Shown here piece by piece: positions 59,331-64,000 of a DNA stretch of 64,000 nt. The stretch comes from Thuidium tamariscinum (lineage: Eukaryota > Streptophyta > Bryopsida > Hypnales > Thuidiaceae): the NCBI GenBank assembly GCA_947034885.2, contig OX344751.2, positions 39,213,082 through 39,277,081 of the forward strand, in the 5' to 3' direction. The position numbers and the translations under genes were made by a program. A model generated the notes under the pieces. It ran no database searches and was not told the DNA's origin. It saw only the letters and a program-made list of their open reading frames with translations. How positions within the stretch are numbered: the first letter of the stretch is position 1; each line of letters begins with the position of its first letter.

Positions 59331-60618
59331 TATAGATAGTATAACTAAAGAGCCACAATGGGTTCTTTCCTAACTAAATGGATAGGTGTTTACTAATTTT
59401 ATTCAAAATAAGAATTGGTAGTCCAACTACCTTCTTACAAATGTTAAAAATCTGAAATAATGATTAATTTAAGCATTCATTTCAATTTTGGAAAGGGTAG
59501 CATTTAGAAACTATTTTTATTACTTTTAACATGGTGCAATGCTAGTTTTTGGACAAAACCAGTTTTTTCTTAAAACTAAGTGTGTGTGGCTTTCCAACGC
59601 CTACAAATCACAAATAGGGTCCTATACCAAATTTTGTTTGAAAATTCATAAGTAATTCATAAATGCTCCAAAAAATTATGAAATGGCTTGTGTTAGATTC
59701 CTCATTTATTTCTCTTTGACTGAAAAATGAGCAAAAAATATTACCATCTAAAAAAATATATGACAAAGGCAAACTAGCCTTTAAACGAGCGGTTTTTGAA
59801 CCTCTTACCTTACTCTTGGCCCAATTTCAAAACCACCATAAAACACTCCCGAGAAATCTCTCGTTCAATTTCCAAACATGCAAGTTTTGTTGCACAATCG
59901 GGTATTAATGTGCATAATCGGGCATTACGACCTTTGAATTCAACATCTAACTTTCATCCCAAATCTTTATATGCTCTATCAATTTTTTTGTTGGGCAATG
60001 CCCTTGTACGTTGTTAGGGATTGTGGGAAAAAAATGCACTTCCTCATTGGGCTCTGCCTCCTTTATCAATGCATTTTTTTTTTTGCAATCCCTTCATCCT
60101 TGAACATAATCTTATACAAAATCAACCATTAGGAAAACTTCCGCGCTAGCCTAGGACCAATGTGGTCACTAAGAAATGGTATATACTTCAATTTTTCATT
60201 TGAAAAGTCATTCATTAAGCATTTTTTGGCTCCCACATCTATGAAGGGAAAATTGGTCCATCAATCAAACTCCAAAGGTAAGCCTAATTTACTTTAATAT
60301 TATACAATTGTTCATATAATTGTATTTTAATGCCAAAATATTGTATCTATGGGCAAAAAATTGGACGGCCATGTATCCTTGCTACAATTTGTTCACTTTG
60401 GACCGATTTGAATTAGCCCTATTTTTGTAAATTGGGCCAACTTAGAATGAATCTTAGACCCCCATATGAAGTAATCCAAAAAATTTACAAAGATTCAACC
60501 TTATGAAACATTTTTTCAAGTAAACCTTCCTTGAAAAAATAAAATAAAAATAAACAATCCTATTCTTCTTAAGGAAATTGCCTTAAATTAAGACCTTGAT
60601 TTTATTAAAGCCCACCTA
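59331..60618. other. AT-rich intergenic DNA with a partial M2 MITE
   Basis: 59600-59811 resembles the right half of MITE family M2 (AAATGCTCCAAAAAATTATG, GAACCTCTTACCTTACT end). Its left end was not found. Otherwise no gene or RNA signal. Confidence 0.4.
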
Positions 60619-60921
60619 TCATTAGGAGGGATTTGAGGGCTGTGAAGGGCCGTTTCGGGATTGTTCCCGAAACAGGGTCTGGGAACGGCTGGCCGCTGGT
60701 CAGCATTTTTTTCTTAAAAAAAAACAAAAAAAATTGGGGGGGTCTTGAAATATGAAAAAAAGTCCAAAATTTTTGTTTTTATTTTCGGAAAAAAAAGTCG
60801 ATGACATGGCAATCGCTTGACCACGTCGGATTCCTGCAGAACTGCGTTCCTGCAGCTGTTTTCGCGATATCCGGCTGTGGGAACTCACAGGCTCCCAAAG
60901 CCCTCAAATCCCTCCTAATGA
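60619..60921 (+). mobile_element. MITE family M1, copy D
   Basis: Outer arms TCATTAGGAGGGATTTGAGG and CCTCAAATCCCTCCTAATGA are a perfect inverted pair (extending one or two more bases inward). The interior has AGGGCCGTTTCGGG, then TTGTTCCCGAAACAGGG on the left. On the right it has CTTGACCACGTCGGATTCC, then GGGAACTCACAGGCTCCC. Same orientation as copies B and C. Confidence 0.75.
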
Positions 60922-61257
60922 GTTGCAAGTAGTTGTGGGAGTTACACCGATACCATTTTTAAAAAGGGACAATTTGTGTACCTTCTAAATATTAAAAAAT
61001 AAAATTGATCCCTTAATAAACTATTTTTTATCTCCCCTTAAAATATAAAATATATGCTAATACAATAATATGGATATGCATATAAACATATAGACATGGC
61101 ATATGAATATGTGATACAAATATAGATATAGATAGTGACATTCATATATGGATACAATATATAGATATGGTATATTGTATAGATATAAATATGTTATGTG
61201 AATATAATAGATGATATGAACCTCTAAGGTATTTTGACTATATTTTTACCAAAAAAA
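60922..61257. other. AT-rich low-complexity DNA
   Basis: GATATGGATAT/ATAGATAT-type imperfect microsatellite between about 61060 and 61215. No gene. Confidence 0.45.
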
Positions 61258-62010
61258 CTCCAAAACTACCATTTTTAGAACAAATATCAAATTATAGGAA
61301 AAAAATATTTTTGGACACATGTAACCATAGGATCTTATAGTATGTTGGTTTGAAAAGGTGTGAAAAAAGTTAGAAATTTTTATTATTTAAATTGCAAGAC
61401 ATTAGTATTTGACTTGACAAAAATCTTTTTTTTGACTTTAAAAAATTAGGCATTTGCACTTTACATGTCACATTGGAATGAAAAAATTTCCAAAATGGTG
61501 GTGCCTTTTTGGATTCATTTTCAAGTCAAGTTGCTATATGATTGAAACAAATTCACACAATTTGAAATTGTACAAGATATAGGAAACATAATTAGTACAA
61601 AGAAGTTGAGAATGATTCAAAATACTAAATTGTTAAGAATTTAGTTATGAAATTGAAAAATTCTAATCTCATAGGTTGTAACAAACAATCTTCATCCTAT
61701 GCTTTTATTTTATTACAACAATATTTAAAATTGACTAAAATGAAGGACTTCAAAGTTTATTTTAGAATAGAAACTTTGTTAGTGCCCCAAAACTTAAACT
61801 CTTTACAACTTCCATCTTATTAACCCCTAAAGGACTGAGGCCTTTTTTTTTGCAAAAAATACACTTAAAACTGCCATTTCTATAGCAAAGAGTAAAAAAA
61901 TTTGAAAACTATTTTCTTTTTTTGTACATTTAACCATAAGATCTTACACCTAACTAGTATGAGAGTGTGTGGAAAAAATTTCATAAGTTTTGAAAGCACA
62001 ATTGCAAGAT
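61258..62010. repeat. Direct repeat pair, ~605 bp apart
   Basis: 61258-61400 and 61864-62010 share AAACTACCATTTTTA/AAACTGCCATTTCTA, ACATGTAACCATAGGATCTT/ACATTTAACCATAAGATCTT and AATTGCAAGACAT/AATTGCAAGATAT. The interval contains TTAA next to CCCCTAAAGG (61820-61833), a possible TTAA-family terminus. It also contains the repeat shared with 39362-40274 (reverse) and 37300-37900. Confidence 0.5.
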
Positions 62011-62194
62011 ATCTCCGTTTAAAGAAAAAAAACAAGTTTTCAGTACATTACAAGACTAGATTTTTTTCCTAAGTAGAAAGATAGGAAATATAGGGATTGG
62101 AAAGTTTTCATAATTTTATATCCAAAATTGAAATTATCATGATTTTTGGAAGCCCAAAAGTGCTTTAAACCCATAGCCAATGACTAAATTCTTT

Positions 62195-62375
62195 TAATTC
62201 CAATCATTCAAGAGACTACTTTTCCTATTGGTACTTCCAACACACTTTATGACACTTTGGGACATGTGTCATGACCTTATTAGTCCCAACCTTGAAAATG
62301 AGAAAAAAACACATTCCAAACTTTGATTGTAAATCTCTTCTAGCCTTGGTTAGAAATAGCTACATCCTATAGGTT
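62195..62375. repeat. Dispersed repeat family R2, copy 2
   Basis: Partner of 9935-10125, with the same block order. Confidence 0.45.
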
Positions 62376-64000
62376 GGATATGGGTCCTTGGTTGGAAGTA
62401 GGTAGTTCTACCTTACTGCATCAAATACAAGAGTTACTGCACAAAGCTAATGCTACTAAAATGATGGTGTGCAAGTTTGATTCTAAATTCCTTGCACACC
62501 TGCACTTTCAATTTCTTCATTTTATGAGTCAAAGTAAAAATCATATATCAATGTACAATATAATGATTGTCTTTGATTTTGCTGCAACATCAAGATTTGG
62601 AACATCAATCTACAAACAAAATGTTAGCGTTCAATACATAAAGAGCATAAAACAACTCAAGAATGATGGACAATTCAACCGAACCAAAGATTGTATGCAA
62701 AGTGCTTTTAGTTCTCAACAACATCATGGTGGTTCTCTGAAAACATGCTTTTGAGGAATCAGTAACTTGAGATATTTCAAAACATGTTCAGCCTTTCAAA
62801 TAGTTGAATTCCCTAGTGTTCTGCATACTTGTGTTCTACCTTCTAAATGGAAAGATCGCTATCCTTCCATAGAAATAATTGAAGCGATGGCGACCATTGC
62901 CCACAGACCATCGTCCTAAGAATCGGTCCCTTATTTGTCCAATCAGAACCTAATTTGGCTTTGTCCTCTTCCATCTCGATCGTCACCAACTCTTAAATCT
63001 GTCCAACAAATCCACTATTAATGTCACTTAAAATTCCAGTTGCTCTCTTCAACTCTTGTGTACTTTGTAAATGTGAAAATCAAAAATAAGTTTTGCCTAA
63101 AGCAAAGGATACCAAATACAAAATCTTCAGTTTCATTCCATGTTGCAATCACATATTTGGGTTATTGTAAGTCTAAACACTTCATGTTTTTGGCTCAAAA
63201 CATTGTTTTTGGACATAGTATTGGCAGTACTACGCGATCTTGACAATACAATGCGTCCAACATGTGCCTACAAATCTCAACTATTGATTTCAGGCGCCTG
63301 CAAATCTAGATTGTAAGTGTAGTACTATGCAATACTATGCAATACTGTAAACTACTACAAGTGCTTCACAGGCCATAGGGAGCAAAAAATAGTAGAAAAA
63401 GGGTCTAAAGATTTTTTTCTTTTTAATAATTAAAAAAATCAAAAAATTATTTTAAGAGGAGCCATTTTTCTAAACAAAATTGTACTCATATTGCAACAAA
63501 AAACTCCTCTAAATTTTTTTTCCCTCTTTGTAGCATTTGTGCAAAGGAAGGTCACTTTGACCCCATGTGGACAATAGACATTTTACTATTTTTATAAAAA
63601 TTCACTGTCAATCCTTGAAATGTTAGTAGAACTCCAACTTGTTCAATTTGTGGCTTCAAATTCGAATTTTTGAGTCAAAAATAGGACTCTCCCCCCCCCC
63701 CCCCCCCCAAATGGCCAAGGTAGATAGCCAATTGGGGGCAGTTTAAAAATATTAAAATAATTTTTAAGAAATTAAAAAAATTAAACAACATATAAAATTT
63801 TTGTGTGCACCTTCATTCCAAATCTCAAGTTGATAGGGCAAAAGATAAAAAAGTTATGAGCAAAAAATTACATGTTGGAGGTCAAGGGGACAAAAAATAG
63901 GACAAGTGGGTCATTGCAAGAAAGACCGACCGATTTATGTAGCGTTTTCCACAGTACTGCTGAAATTTTCGGGAGTATTGTATAATTAAAAAAACAATTT
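62376..64000. other. AT-rich intergenic DNA to window end
   Basis: The longest open frame (62374-62754, plus) has no domain and unremarkable codon use. A GC-balanced patch at 62820-63020 shows no gene. A run of 18 C lies at 63691-63708. Confidence 0.45.
63691..63708. repeat. Poly-C homopolymer, 18 bp
   Basis: Uninterrupted C run. Length may be affected by sequencing or assembly. Confidence 0.7.

Noticed and set aside
62374..62754. 126-codon plus-strand open frame
   Set aside because: No recognisable domain. Sits in AT-rich DNA right after dispersed repeat R2.

Overview
This is a low-gene-density piece of a nuclear plant (streptophyte) genome. The evidence is spliced genes with GT-AG introns of about 100-1,100 bp, an Arabidopsis-type interstitial telomere motif (AAACCCTAAACCCTA), TTAGGG-type telo-box motifs in gene leaders, plant-type plastid dihydrodipicolinate synthase, a MUR3-clade GT47 and a cytosolic HMG-CoA synthase. 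Gene islands are GC-balanced. They sit in AT-rich DNA packed with short inverted-repeat (MITE-like) elements and dispersed repeats. No intact LTR retrotransposon was seen. A non-seed plant (bryophyte, lycophyte or fern) is a guess; the sequence does not settle it.

Genes, left to right: DHDPS (+, 4903-7463, 4 exons, complete); a MUR3-like exostosin glycosyltransferase (+, 14116-16706, 2 exons, complete); a 2-oxoglutarate/Fe(II) dioxygenase (-, 22767-24906, 3 exons, complete); an unrecognised conserved-looking gene (-, about 30026-31117, 3 exons resolved, 3' end open); a small two-helix membrane protein resembling EMC5/MMGT (-, about 31887-33599, tentative); a possible orphan first exon (+, 34478-34567) running into a MITE; HMG-CoA synthase (-, 41317-45300, 12 exons, complete); and a YtqB/MnmM-type SAM methyltransferase with an apparent organelle presequence (-, 55358-58813, 6 exons, complete). 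Exon structures were built by hand from splice sites, reading phase and family conservation. The genes belong to unrelated housekeeping or metabolic pathways (lysine synthesis, cell-wall xyloglucan, mevalonate, tRNA/rRNA modification) and form no operon-like unit.

The repeats are the most unusual content: (i) four copies of a ~300 bp MITE whose terminal arms match each other within a copy but differ between copies; (ii) four or five copies of a second MITE family with GGAGGAGG-type ends; (iii) TTAA-flanked elements with CCCCTAA termini, one carrying a nested 913-bp TTAA-flanked insertion for which a paralogous empty site lies in the same window; (iv) a ~600 bp near-perfect foldback with related arms nearby; (v) a 470-bp CACTA/TA-type MITE carrying five 48-bp tandem units; (vi) a 498-bp inverted-repeat element carrying four 117-bp units. 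No CRISPR array, rRNA or tRNA gene was recognised.
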